DNA of 8,338 nucleotides from Flavipsychrobacter stenotrophus (GTDB lineage Bacteria > Bacteroidota > Bacteroidia > Chitinophagales > Chitinophagaceae), in assembly GCA_947379685.1 (NCBI GenBank), contig CANCOG010000207.1, positions 1 through 8,338 on the forward strand. The letters are read 5' to 3'. This document shows positions 1-7,241 of this stretch, one piece after another; position 1 is the first letter of the stretch; the number at the start of each line of letters is the position of its first letter. The notes beneath the pieces are model-generated. The model had not been told where the DNA came from. It made no database searches and saw only the letters and a program-made list of their open reading frames with translations. Made by a program: the position numbers and the translations under genes.

Positions 1-26
1 GCAACCGACTTTACATATTCTATCAT
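1..26 (-). CDS. 5' end of a leftward gene running off the left edge (partial)
   Basis: An ATG on the minus strand at 26-24 opens a frame reading M-I-E-Y-V-K-S-V before the window ends, with no stop. The product cannot be identified from eight residues. The case for a real start is the context: a Bacteroidota-type promoter lies just upstream at 50-77, which would give a leader of roughly 20 nt, and there is a purine-rich GAGAGAA stretch before the ATG. The gene would be divergent from the DnaJ-like gene at 391. The eight codons alone could be chance. Confidence 0.38.
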
Positions 27-49
27 GTGTTCTCTCTATTAACGGGATG

Positions 50-77
50 CGAAAGTAGTGGGCAGAAGGCACTCAAA
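50..77 (-). promoter_or_regulatory. Bacteroidota-type promoter for the leftward gene
   Basis: Read on the minus strand, TTTG (77-74) is followed after 16 nt by TACTTTCG (57-50), which matches 7 of 8 positions of the known Bacteroidota -7 element TAnnTTTG; the -33 element of that promoter class is TTTG or TTG. The 16-nt gap is slightly shorter than usual. The sequence after the -7 element (CATCCCG) resembles, from memory, promoters of translation-related genes in this phylum, but that is only an impression. Confidence 0.42.
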
Positions 78-167
78 AAAGGAATTTTTTTAGAATTGTT
101 TTTGTAAGTGATCTCATTTATCGGTAGCGGATTATCCTGTAAATGGAAAAGTTCAGTGCATTTCGTA

Positions 168-250
168 ACGCCCCGAAGGGGTGAAATACAATAGCGATGG
201 GTGAAGCCCATCGGACGATACGTCTGTGTTTCGAGCCCTGTAAGGGCGCA
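168..250. repeat. REP-like cluster of four short triloop hairpins
   Basis: Four consecutive perfect or near-perfect hairpins are packed here: CCCC-GAA-GGGG (171-181), CGATGGGT-GAA-GCCCATCG with a G-T pair next to the loop (195-213), GACG-ATA-CGTC (214-224) and GCCCT-GTA-AGGGC (235-247). All have three-base loops. Modules of the form CCCCGAAGGGGTGAAA and GCCCTGTAAGGGCGCAATATAA are, as I recall, dispersed in many copies between genes of Bacteroidota. Inference: this is one copy of a non-autonomous REP-like family. No transposase is nearby and only this one copy occurs in the window. The 62-codon minus-strand frame through it is not a gene. Confidence 0.6.
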
Positions 251-294
251 ATATAATGAACCAAATTACCCCGATGCAGTTATGATTACCCCAT

Positions 295-314
295 GTCCTG
301 ACATTGGTCAGGAC
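295..314. repeat. Perfect 8-bp hairpin upstream of the DnaJ-like gene
   Basis: GTCCTGAC (295-302) pairs with GTCAGGAC (307-314) around a 4-nt loop ATTG. No T-run follows on either strand, so it is not a classical intrinsic terminator. It lies 77 bp before the DnaJ-like start and could be an operator, a leader structure or a further part of the neighbouring repeat cluster. Confidence 0.4.
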
Positions 315-333
315 GGTGTCCGTTAATAATTCG

Positions 334-341
334 TAACTTTA
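334..341 (+). promoter_or_regulatory. Possible -7 promoter element of the DnaJ-like gene
   Basis: TAACTTTA matches 7 of 8 positions of the Bacteroidota -7 consensus TAnnTTTG and lies 49 nt before the ATG at 391. No well-spaced -33 TTTG is present; the nearest TTG (304-306) is 27 nt upstream, too far. Treat this as a weak candidate. Confidence 0.25.
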
Positions 342-390
342 GTCGCCTGTAAGATACTATGGCACAATTTTTTAATGTCAGCAATAAGCC

Positions 391-1317
391 ATGGAATATA
401 AAGATTACTATAAAATAATGGGGGTGGCCAAGACTGCAACCCAGGAAGAGATAAAGAAGGCTTATCGTAAGCTTGCCGTGAAATACCACCCCGATAAGAA
501 CCCGGGCGACAAGAAAACTGAAGAGAAATTTAAAGAAATAAATGAGGCCCACGACGTACTTGAAGATCCTGAAAAGCGCAAGAAGTATGATGAGCTGGGG
601 GAAAACTGGAAATATTATCAGGAACAAGGTGCCAGACCGGGTAGCGGGCAACGAGCAGGCCGGGGCAGGCAACAGCAGGGATTTGGTGGTGATTTTGGTG
701 GCGATGAAAGCCAATTCTCCGATTTTTTTGAATCTATATTCGGGCATGGAGCTTCGGGATTTAGTAATTCAAGGCAACGGTCGAACAGGCCCATGAAGGG
801 TGAGGATATGAACGCAGAAGCTACTATATCATTAAATGAGGCGTTCCATGGCACAACCCGCCACCTTGAACTATCTGATCATAAACTAAATATTAAAATG
901 AAGCCAGGCACTGCCGATGGTCAGGTGTTGCGGTTAAAAGGCAAGGGCGGGACGGGCGCAAACGGTGGTTCCGCAGGCGATATTTTCATTACTATTCATG
1001 TTGCTACCGATAATCAATTTGAAAGAAAGGGCAATGACCTGCATTTTGAATGCCCGCTGGATGTGTACACTGCCATACTAGGCGGGAAACTGCCGGTGAA
1101 CACCATAGATAAAACACTGAATATTAATATACCCGCCGGAACAAATAGTAATAAGATATTCAGGCTGAAGGGGACGGGAATGCCCCTTTATGAAGATGCT
1201 ACCCAGCGTGGCGACAGCTATGTAAAAGTAGTGATCAATGTACCCCAACAACTTACAGAAGAAGAGAAAGAGTTATTTACCCAATTGGCTAATCTAAAAC
1301 ATCCGCATCATGCTTAG
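391..1317 (+). CDS. cbpA: CbpA-like class B DnaJ (Hsp40) co-chaperone
   Basis: 308 residues, close to E. coli CbpA (about 306). The J domain covers residues 1-70, with the HPD motif at 33-35 that stimulates Hsp70 ATPase. A Gly/Phe-rich linker spans about 78-125 (GFGGDFGG, then DFFESIFGHG). Two beta-rich C-terminal substrate-binding domains follow, about 135-205 and 210-285, with a charged C-terminal helix. The CxxCxGxG zinc-finger repeats of true DnaJ are absent, making it class B. It should act in the cytoplasm, delivering unfolded clients to DnaK; CbpA proteins also bind curved DNA. The MerR-like modulator gene cbpM that often follows cbpA is missing: the next gene is convergent, 67 bp away, and no clear terminator is visible between them. 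The ATG at 391 is chosen because MEYKDYY is the usual start of a J domain; no Shine-Dalgarno precedes it. Confidence 0.93.
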   Translation: MEYKDYYKIMGVAKTATQEEIKKAYRKLAVKYHPDKNPGDKKTEEKFKEINEAHDVLEDPEKRKKYDELGENWKYYQEQGARPGSGQRAGRGRQQQGFGGDFGGDESQFSDFFESIFGHGASGFSNSRQRSNRPMKGEDMNAEATISLNEAFHGTTRHLELSDHKLNIKMKPGTADGQVLRLKGKGGTGANGGSAGDIFITIHVATDNQFERKGNDLHFECPLDVYTAILGGKLPVNTIDKTLNINIPAGTNSNKIFRLKGTGMPLYEDATQRGDSYVKVVINVPQQLTEEEKELFTQLANLKHPHHA

Positions 1318-1384
1318 GGAATGAAGAGGGGAAGTGCAGAGGTCTTTAAACGTTGGCCCCAAGTATCCCCATTACAAGTGACGA

Positions 1385-2893
1385 CTAATCTTTGACAATC
1401 TTAAGCACATCACTCTTGTTATCCCCGATAAGTTTGAGGTAATAAATTCCCCGGGGGAGCCCTTTTACATTGACTTTTGTGAAAACCCCTGCAAGGCTGC
1501 CGGAAAGTGTTACTTGCCCCAGCGTATTGATAAGGGCAAACGAGTGGTACAGGTTTACAAAAAGGTGAATGGTCAGTTCATCGGTTGCCGGGTTGGGGTA
1601 GCAATCGGCTTCACGTGTACAATTGGTAACTGCAACCTGCATAGTGTCGGCACAACCGGTTGGCAACGTATAAATAACTTGACCTCCTCCTTCCTTTATT
1701 CCTGAAATAAGACCGGTTGTTGTGTTTAAGGTCATTAGGTCGGTTTGAAAAGTATTCCAAATACCTCCTCCAAGATGTTCGTCTAATCGAATTGAATAGC
1801 CTTTACACACGCTATCACTGAGGTGAACTGGGTTTGGTTTGGGATTGACCTTTATGATCAATGATGTATCTCGATAGCCGCAGGAATTTGAGACATATAA
1901 CGTCAGCGTGTCAACACCTTGGTGGTTTCCCGTGATTTGTGCAACAGAATGGTTTTGTGTTAAGATCGCTGAATTATTGCTGATTGCCCAATCTTGCCCA
2001 TAGGGATAGTTTGACGGTATGATAGAATCAATTGCACCTTCACAAAGTTCATAAATCGATTTCGATACAGACACAGATGGAGGAATGTCCCAAACGAAAA
2101 CCTGCATTCCGTGAATGCTGGTTCCACAAGAGTTAGTAGAGATGTTATAAACAGAATCTACTCCGACAGTCTTGCCGTACACATAATCATTGTATGCATA
2201 AACTAGCCCGAATCTGGAGTAAATGGTTCCCTCGCAGAGGAAATCAGTGTTACCGCTGCTGACTTTTAGTTCATCGAATCCTATACAAACTGCTGCACTC
2301 TGGTAATGATTGTCTAACTCAAAATAGGCGTAGGGTAACGGATTAACTTTAATTGCCTTTCTGGCGGTATCACGGCCGCAGGCATTTGAAACGACATAAA
2401 TTACAGTATCTTCTCCTGGCCCTGAGCACTCAAAACCACCTGAATGGATGCCCTTAACCAGTCCATTAGCTACACTTATATAATACTTCTTGTTTTTCCA
2501 GATGCCGCCGGTTACCGTATCAGTTAGCTGGGTGGAATCGCCCACGCATATTGAGTTTGTAGTGCCACTGATGATACCCGCGTCAGGAAACGTATCAACC
2601 TTAACTACAATTTTGCCTGATGTTGCGAAGACGATATTGTGCGCAGCGTTGGTTAGGTGGCATAATATTGTGTCGTGATTATGGAGCGCACCGGTAATGA
2701 ATTTTGTACTGTCTGTACCAACAACTGTTCCATTAAGCAACCATTGGACATTATGAGCAGCAGTCCCGGAGATTGTGGCTGTAAAGGTGTCAATCCTGCC
2801 AAAGCAAGTGAGGGTGTCACTCGCACAAACATCAATAGTTTGCGACCGAACGATAAATGGAATAAGAGCTAATAACAGGAAAACAGTTTTCAT
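1385..2893 (-). CDS. T9SS-exported Ig-like repeat protein, copy 3 (distal, diverged centre)
   Basis: 502 residues from the ATG at 2893. The frame stays open to a TTG at 2914, but that lies in the duplicated spacer and would put seven polar residues before the signal peptide. A hydrophobic signal peptide (residues 1-18, MKTVFLLLALIPFIVRSQ) is followed by Ig/PKD-like modules at about 20-102 and 105-187. Two diverged modules (about 190-270 and 275-352) and one module with the GGIW motif (about 360-425) follow. A T9SS type A sorting domain, starting with CYPNPATDEL, covers about 431-502 and ends in an LKIVKD tail. Such proteins cross the outer membrane by type IX secretion and are anchored at the surface or released. 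Residues 194-386 differ strongly from the two sister copies while the flanks are nearly identical. Cys23 replaces an Arg found in both sisters. No catalytic motif is seen; adhesin or structural roles are possible but unproven. Confidence 0.88.
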   Translation of the reverse strand: MKTVFLLLALIPFIVRSQTIDVCASDTLTCFGRIDTFTATISGTAAHNVQWLLNGTVVGTDSTKFITGALHNHDTILCHLTNAAHNIVFATSGKIVVKVDTFPDAGIISGTTNSICVGDSTQLTDTVTGGIWKNKKYYISVANGLVKGIHSGGFECSGPGEDTVIYVVSNACGRDTARKAIKVNPLPYAYFELDNHYQSAAVCIGFDELKVSSGNTDFLCEGTIYSRFGLVYAYNDYVYGKTVGVDSVYNISTNSCGTSIHGMQVFVWDIPPSVSVSKSIYELCEGAIDSIIPSNYPYGQDWAISNNSAILTQNHSVAQITGNHQGVDTLTLYVSNSCGYRDTSLIIKVNPKPNPVHLSDSVCKGYSIRLDEHLGGGIWNTFQTDLMTLNTTTGLISGIKEGGGQVIYTLPTGCADTMQVAVTNCTREADCYPNPATDELTIHLFVNLYHSFALINTLGQVTLSGSLAGVFTKVNVKGLPRGIYYLKLIGDNKSDVLKIVKD

Positions 2894-2928
2894 AAAGCTG
2901 TTAATAATATTCAAAGGTAGATATAGTT

Positions 2929-4440
2929 CTATTCTTTAACCATTTTAAGCACGTCACTTTTGTCGTCCCCGATAAGTTTGAGGTAATAAATACCTTTGGG
3001 CAACGCCTTTACGTTAACTTTTGTAATAACCCCGGCAAGGCCCCCTGACAGTGTTACTTGCCCCAGCGTATTGATAAGGGCAAACGAGTGGTACAGGTTT
3101 ACAAAAAGGTGAATCGTCAGTTCGTCGGTTGCCGGGTTGGGGTAGCAATCGGCTTCACGTGTACAATTGGTAACTGCAACCTGCATAGTGTCGGCACAAC
3201 CGGTTAGCAACATATAAATAACTTGACCTCCTCCTTCCTTTATTCCTGAAATAAGACCGGTTGTTTTATTCAACGTCATTATGTCGCTTGCCGCTGTTTC
3301 CCAGATCCCCCCCGAAACAGAGTCATTTAGGTAAATTGAATAGCCACTGCAAACACTATCCCGGCTATGAAAAGGTTTAGGTGTACTATCTATTTTGACC
3401 TGAATAGATGTGTCTGAAAATCCACACTGGTTTGACGTCCTGAGTGTTACTTGGGTCGATCCGGCCAGTTTGCCGGTAATCCTGGCTCCATTGATTGTTG
3501 GGTTGACCACGGCCAGGTTCGGTTGTTCTACCAGCCAGGCAACACTACTGTTATCAAGTAGCTGCACTGAATCGACCGCGCCTTCGCATAAACGCATAGT
3601 TGAACTTGACGCAATTGCTTTTTTGGGTTTTTCGGAAACATACACCGTCATTGAAAAAGAATCGATGCCACATGAATTTGAAGAAACGTTGACAACGGTG
3701 TCTGTACCGGCTTTTACTCCAAAGCATCCACCCCACCCAAAATCAACAAAACCGTGCCTTACATGTAAAGCGCCTTCACACATGAAGTCAGTACGCCCAG
3801 AATTAGGCTTTAGTTGAATAAATGGGTCAGCGCAGAGAAATGCGCTGATGGAAAAACTGCCCAACTCAAAATAGGCGTAGGGCAATGGATTCACTGTTAT
3901 TGCCTTTCTAGCTGTGTCTATGCCGCAAGCATTTGAAACAATATACAAGACTGTATCTTTTCCTGGCCCCGAGCACTCAAAACCACCGGAATGAATGCCC
4001 TTCACCAACCCATTTGATACGCTCATGTAATTCTTTTTGCTTTTCCAGATGCCGCCGCTTACTGTGTCAGTCAGCTGAGTCGAATCGCCCACGCATAATG
4101 AGTTTGTGGAGCCAGTGATGATACCCGCATCAGGAAAGGTGTCAACTTTGACAACAATTTTACCTGACGTTGCGAAAACAATGTTGTGCGCGCCGTTGGT
4201 TAGGTGGCATAATACTGTATCGTGATTATGCAGGGCACCGGTAATGAATTTTGTGCTGTCTGTACCAACAACTGTTCCATTAAGCAACCATTGAACATTA
4301 TGAGCAGCAGTCCCGGAGATTGTGGCCGTAAAGGTGTCAATCCTGCCAAAGCAAGTAAGGGTGTCACTCGCACGAACATCAATAGTTTGCGACCGAACGA
4401 TAAATGGAATAAGAGCTAATAACAGGAAAACAGTTTTCAT
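2929..4440 (-). CDS. T9SS-exported Ig-like repeat protein, copy 2 (middle)
   Basis: 503 residues from the ATG at 4440, 35 bp after the stop of copy 1. Its domain order is that of the sister copies: the same 18-residue signal peptide, a first module with two Cys (DTLTCFGR, LCHLTN), a module with LCVGDSTQL and GGIWK at about 110-187, and middle modules carrying DFMCEG, NSCG, RLCEGAVDS and NQCG. A GGIWE module (about 360-425) precedes the C-terminal sorting domain from CYPNPAT (432) to LKMVKE. The central third aligns easily with copy 1 (shared HVRHGFV, YVSEKPKKAIAS, WLVEQPNLAVVNPT). The segment of the C-terminus just before the last ~35 residues is nearly identical in DNA to copy 3 rather than copy 1. 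The CG(F/I)xDT ends of the modules are typical of Big_2-like repeats of Bacteroidota surface proteins. Co-transcription with its neighbours is likely from the spacing. Confidence 0.88.
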   Translation of the reverse strand: MKTVFLLLALIPFIVRSQTIDVRASDTLTCFGRIDTFTATISGTAAHNVQWLLNGTVVGTDSTKFITGALHNHDTVLCHLTNGAHNIVFATSGKIVVKVDTFPDAGIITGSTNSLCVGDSTQLTDTVSGGIWKSKKNYMSVSNGLVKGIHSGGFECSGPGKDTVLYIVSNACGIDTARKAITVNPLPYAYFELGSFSISAFLCADPFIQLKPNSGRTDFMCEGALHVRHGFVDFGWGGCFGVKAGTDTVVNVSSNSCGIDSFSMTVYVSEKPKKAIASSSTMRLCEGAVDSVQLLDNSSVAWLVEQPNLAVVNPTINGARITGKLAGSTQVTLRTSNQCGFSDTSIQVKIDSTPKPFHSRDSVCSGYSIYLNDSVSGGIWETAASDIMTLNKTTGLISGIKEGGGQVIYMLLTGCADTMQVAVTNCTREADCYPNPATDELTIHLFVNLYHSFALINTLGQVTLSGGLAGVITKVNVKALPKGIYYLKLIGDDKSDVLKMVKE

Positions 4441-4475
4441 AGGGCTATCAATAATATTCAAAGGTAGATATAGTT

Positions 4476-5987
4476 CTATTCTTTAACCATTTTCAGTACT
4501 TCACTTTTGCTATCCCCGATAAGTTTGAGGTAATAAATTCCTCGGGGGAGACCTTTTACATTGACTTTGGTGAAAACCCCGGCAAGGCTGCCGGACAGTG
4601 TTACTTGCCCCAGTGCGTTGATAAGGGCAAACGAGTGATACAGGTTTACAAAAAGGTGGATGGTCAGTTCATCGGTTGCGGGGTTTGGATAACAATCTGC
4701 TTCGTGGGTACAGTTGGTAACTGCAACCTGCATGGTGTCGGCACAACCGGTTGGTAATGTATATATAACTTGGCCCACTCCTTCCTTTATTCCTGAAATA
4801 AGACCGGTTGTTTTGTTCAACGCCATTATATCGCTTGCTGCGGTCTCCCAGATTCCCCCGGAAACAGAATCTTTCAGGTACAGAGTATAGCCACGGCAAA
4901 CACTGTCCAGGCTATGAAAAGGTTTAGGCGTACTATCAATTTTGACCTGGATGGTTGTATCTGAAAATCCACACGAGTTGGACGCCCTTATTGTTATCAA
5001 TGTTGATCCGGCCAGTTTTCCTGTAACATTCGCGCCGTTGGGTGTTGGGTTGACCACGGCCAGGGTCGGTTGTTCAACTATCCAGGAAACGCTACCGTTA
5101 CCCAGTATCTGTACAGAATCAACTGATCCTTCACATAAACGCAAAGATTGAACTGAAGCAATTGCTTTTTTGGGTTTTTCGGAAACATAAACCGCTATTG
5201 AAAATGAATCGATGCCACATGAATTTGAAGACACATTGACAATAGTATCTCTACCAGCCTTCACACCAGAAAATCCTTGCCCCCCCATTTCAACAAATCC
5301 ATGCCTGACGTGGAAAATTCCTTCGCACATAAAGTCAGTATTCCCAGAGGTTGGTATTAGTTCTGATAACGAGTGGACACATAGAGATGCGTATGAGGGA
5401 ATAATGTGTAACTCAAAATAGGGATGGGGCAGCGGATTGACCGTTATTGCCTTACTGGCAGTATCTCTGCCGCAGGCATTTGAAACGATATAGATGACTG
5501 TATCTTCTCCAGGCCCATAGCACTCAAAACCGCCGGAATAAATACCTTTAACAAGTCCATTTGATACACTTACATAATACTTCTTGTTTTTCCAGATGCC
5601 GCCGTTTACTGTGTCAGTGAGCTGGGTCGAATCGCCCACGCATATTGAGTTTGTAGTGCCAGTGATGATACCCGCGTCAGGAAATGTATCAACCTTAACT
5701 ACAATTTTACCTGACGTTGCGAAAACAATGTTGTGCGCGCCGTTGGTCAGGTGGCATAATATTGTGTCGTGATTATGCAGTGCACTGGTGACGAATTTTG
5801 TGCTGTCTGTGCCAACAACTGTTCCATTCAGCATCCATTGGACATTATGAGCAGCAGTCCCGGATATTGTTGCCGTGAAGGTGTCAATCCTTCCAAAGCA
5901 GGTAAGGGTGTCACTCGCACGAACATCAATAGTTTGCGACCGAACGATAAATGGAATAAGAGCTAATAACAGGAAAACAGTTTTCAT
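4476..5987 (-). CDS. T9SS-exported Ig-like repeat protein, copy 1 (proximal)
   Basis: 503 residues from the ATG at 5987, only 7 bp after the stop of the YD-repeat lipoprotein, so the two are probably translated from one transcript. The N-terminal 18 residues form a signal peptide that is identical in DNA in all three copies. Modules follow at about 20-102, 105-187 (ICVGDSTQL, GGIWKNKKYY, NACG), 190-270, 275-355 and 360-425 (GGIWETAASD). The T9SS type A sorting domain runs from CYPNPATDEL at about 432 to LKMVKE. Being next to the lipoprotein gene in the original gene order, it occupies the ancestral position from which the array grew, although its own sequence may since have been overwritten by conversion. 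Export through Sec and then the type IX system follows from the family; ligand and function are unknown. Confidence 0.88.
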   Translation of the reverse strand: MKTVFLLLALIPFIVRSQTIDVRASDTLTCFGRIDTFTATISGTAAHNVQWMLNGTVVGTDSTKFVTSALHNHDTILCHLTNGAHNIVFATSGKIVVKVDTFPDAGIITGTTNSICVGDSTQLTDTVNGGIWKNKKYYVSVSNGLVKGIYSGGFECYGPGEDTVIYIVSNACGRDTASKAITVNPLPHPYFELHIIPSYASLCVHSLSELIPTSGNTDFMCEGIFHVRHGFVEMGGQGFSGVKAGRDTIVNVSSNSCGIDSFSIAVYVSEKPKKAIASVQSLRLCEGSVDSVQILGNGSVSWIVEQPTLAVVNPTPNGANVTGKLAGSTLITIRASNSCGFSDTTIQVKIDSTPKPFHSLDSVCRGYTLYLKDSVSGGIWETAASDIMALNKTTGLISGIKEGVGQVIYTLPTGCADTMQVAVTNCTHEADCYPNPATDELTIHLFVNLYHSFALINALGQVTLSGSLAGVFTKVNVKGLPRGIYYLKLIGDSKSEVLKMVKE

Positions 5988-5994
5988 AAAGCTG

Positions 5995-7020
5995 TTAATA
6001 ATATTCAAAGGTAGATATTGTCATTGTCTTTAATTTGCGCTTGCCGTTTTTTGTAAAGAGGTTCTTTTGTTTGGTGGTATTGCCGTATTGGTCGTACTCG
6101 TATTCGTGAGAGCCAATGTAATTTTCATCAATGGTGCCATCGGGGTGATAATCGATGCAGGTGAGTACGTTACCATATTTATCGTAAGTTCTTTTGGTTT
6201 TTGCTTTCAGGGAGCCGTCTCGTTCATAAAAATCAGTTTCCACACACCATCCGTTCGCATCGTTTATCATTGTTTCTTTCAGCGGGCGGGTGGAATCAAT
6301 CATGTAATTATACGCTTCGATCTTGTTACCCTTTTCATCGTAAGTGGCGGTCATCCGCATACCTGCATTGTCGTTACGATATTCTGTTTCGTTACCCCTG
6401 CTGTCATATTTTATTACAGTGGTGTATTGGATCTTTTCATTTTCATCGAAATTGATCTCTTGTATGACCCTTCCGTTATTGTCATAGACAAATTTCTTTG
6501 TTTTCTTGTTGGCTCCGTTACTTTCAACTGTAGTTTCTTCGGAAATGCGGCCAAGGGAATCGTATTGAAACGTGACCTTTTCGCTAAAGGGCTTTGACTG
6601 CCTGTAGGAAGTATAATTATATTCAAGGGCCCTGTTCTGGTCGTTATAAGAATAGGTAGCAGTACAAGCGGTCTTCCTGCTGGAATCAAACATAATTTGA
6701 TCCACGAGATGCCCTTGCGTATCATACACCAGGTAACCTGAATCTATTAGAGTTATGGTGCCATCCTTATGCGTCTTGTACTCCGCGTAGCGAACTGATT
6801 TTATTGGTCCCAGCAGTTGGTATTCCTGTGCAGTCAGGGGTATTTCAAATACATTGACACGGTCCCATATTTTACCCTTTCTGGGGTTTACCCACGCAGT
6901 TCCGGACTGGCCCTGCGTTTCCTTTTTCTTTGTCTTACTATTATTCCAGGTACAGCCGGAAATGAGCATTAAAACAAACAGAATAGAGAGAATGGCAGGT
7001 AGCCGGTTATAGGAACGCAT
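5995..7020 (-). CDS. YD-repeat (RHS-like) lipoprotein
   Basis: 341 residues. A short basic start and hydrophobic stretch end in the lipobox I-S-G-C with Cys23, so the protein should be lipid-anchored, in this phylum usually to the outer membrane. The body is a run of YD-type repeats, with the YD (or YN/ND) at residues 99, 125, 153, 179, 205, 227, 253, 279 and 309: a spacing of about 26, each followed by a turn such as xxGR or xxGN. YD repeats form extended beta structures in RHS and teneurin-type proteins; here there is no toxin-like C-terminus and the protein is far shorter than a full RHS shell. The final residues FEYY are encoded inside the block that was copied with the downstream array. 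A weak -7-like TATTTTTA lies at 7049-7042. It heads the minus-strand block; a role with the secreted Ig-like proteins is inferred from position only. Confidence 0.85.
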   Translation of the reverse strand: MRSYNRLPAILSILFVLMLISGCTWNNSKTKKKETQGQSGTAWVNPRKGKIWDRVNVFEIPLTAQEYQLLGPIKSVRYAEYKTHKDGTITLIDSGYLVYDTQGHLVDQIMFDSSRKTACTATYSYNDQNRALEYNYTSYRQSKPFSEKVTFQYDSLGRISEETTVESNGANKKTKKFVYDNNGRVIQEINFDENEKIQYTTVIKYDSRGNETEYRNDNAGMRMTATYDEKGNKIEAYNYMIDSTRPLKETMINDANGWCVETDFYERDGSLKAKTKRTYDKYGNVLTCIDYHPDGTIDENYIGSHEYEYDQYGNTTKQKNLFTKNGKRKLKTMTISTFEYY

Positions 7021-7212
7021 GAGTAGATGTAATGTGTGATGTAAAAATAAATAATAAATTGATGACAGACTCTAAAAAGGTTTAACACTTGCCGGTAGTC
7101 ATACCATCAGCTAAATAGCACATTAGCTTATCAGCTAATACAATCATCCATATTAAACAAAATCCACTCGCATACTTTCATTTTCACACATGTTTAAATT
7201 TATAATTAATAA

Positions 7213-7240
7213 GCAGCTAATTAACAATTAATTAGACTGC
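7213..7240. repeat. 12-bp palindrome with one bulged base
   Basis: GCAG-CTAATTAA (7213-7224) pairs with TTAATTAG-A-CTGC (7228-7240), leaving a CAA loop and a single unpaired A at 7236. It shares its GCTAA core with the repeats at 7106-7138. No T-run follows in either direction, so an operator is more likely than a terminator. Confidence 0.45.
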
Positions 7241-7241
7241 G

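Larger units (their letters stand above)
1385..6018 (-). repeat. Three-copy tandem gene array, 1547-bp unit
   Basis: Units are 4472-6018, 2925-4471 and 1385-2924. The start codons lie at 5987, 4440 and 2893, exactly 1547 bp apart both times; the last unit is shorter because one codon is missing and it ends at its stop. Each unit begins with the same ~34-bp block before and including the ATG; at 5985-6018 this block contains the last codons and stop of the lipoprotein gene. After the stop of the last unit (below 1385) the similarity ends at once. The units were therefore formed by direct duplication with one break inside the 3' end of the lipoprotein gene and the other just past the stop of the duplicated gene. 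Confidence 0.92.

Noticed and set aside
360..374. TGGCAC followed by a T-run, resembling a sigma-54 -24 element
   Set aside because: The -12 GC is replaced by TA at the required spacing, and the start site would leave almost no leader before the ATG at 391.
286..747. 153-codon minus-strand frame with long hydrophobic stretches
   Set aside because: It is antisense to the well-supported DnaJ-like gene; the hydrophobic residues come from reading the Gly/Lys-rich strand backwards.
1318..1384. Possible shared terminator between the converging genes
   Set aside because: GGGG and CCCC tracts occur, but no stem of useful length with a T-run could be drawn on either strand.
2894..2914. Upstream TTG start that would lengthen the copy 3 protein by seven residues (same in copies 1 and 2)
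   Set aside because: The extension is in the duplicated spacer, and overlaps the lipoprotein's coding end in copy 1; the ATG directly before the signal peptide is the better start.
3410..3817. 135-codon plus-strand frame, with similar frames opposite the other copies
   Set aside because: All are shadows of the tandem secreted-protein genes and break at different places in the three copies.
1385..6018. CRISPR-like or phage-type repeat array
   Set aside because: The repeat unit is a whole gene of 1547 bp, with coding constraint throughout and no spacers.
6067..6597. 176-codon plus-strand frame that looks like a membrane protein
   Set aside because: It is antisense to the YD-repeat lipoprotein, whose lipobox and regular repeats are convincing; no ribosome site or promoter supports the plus strand.
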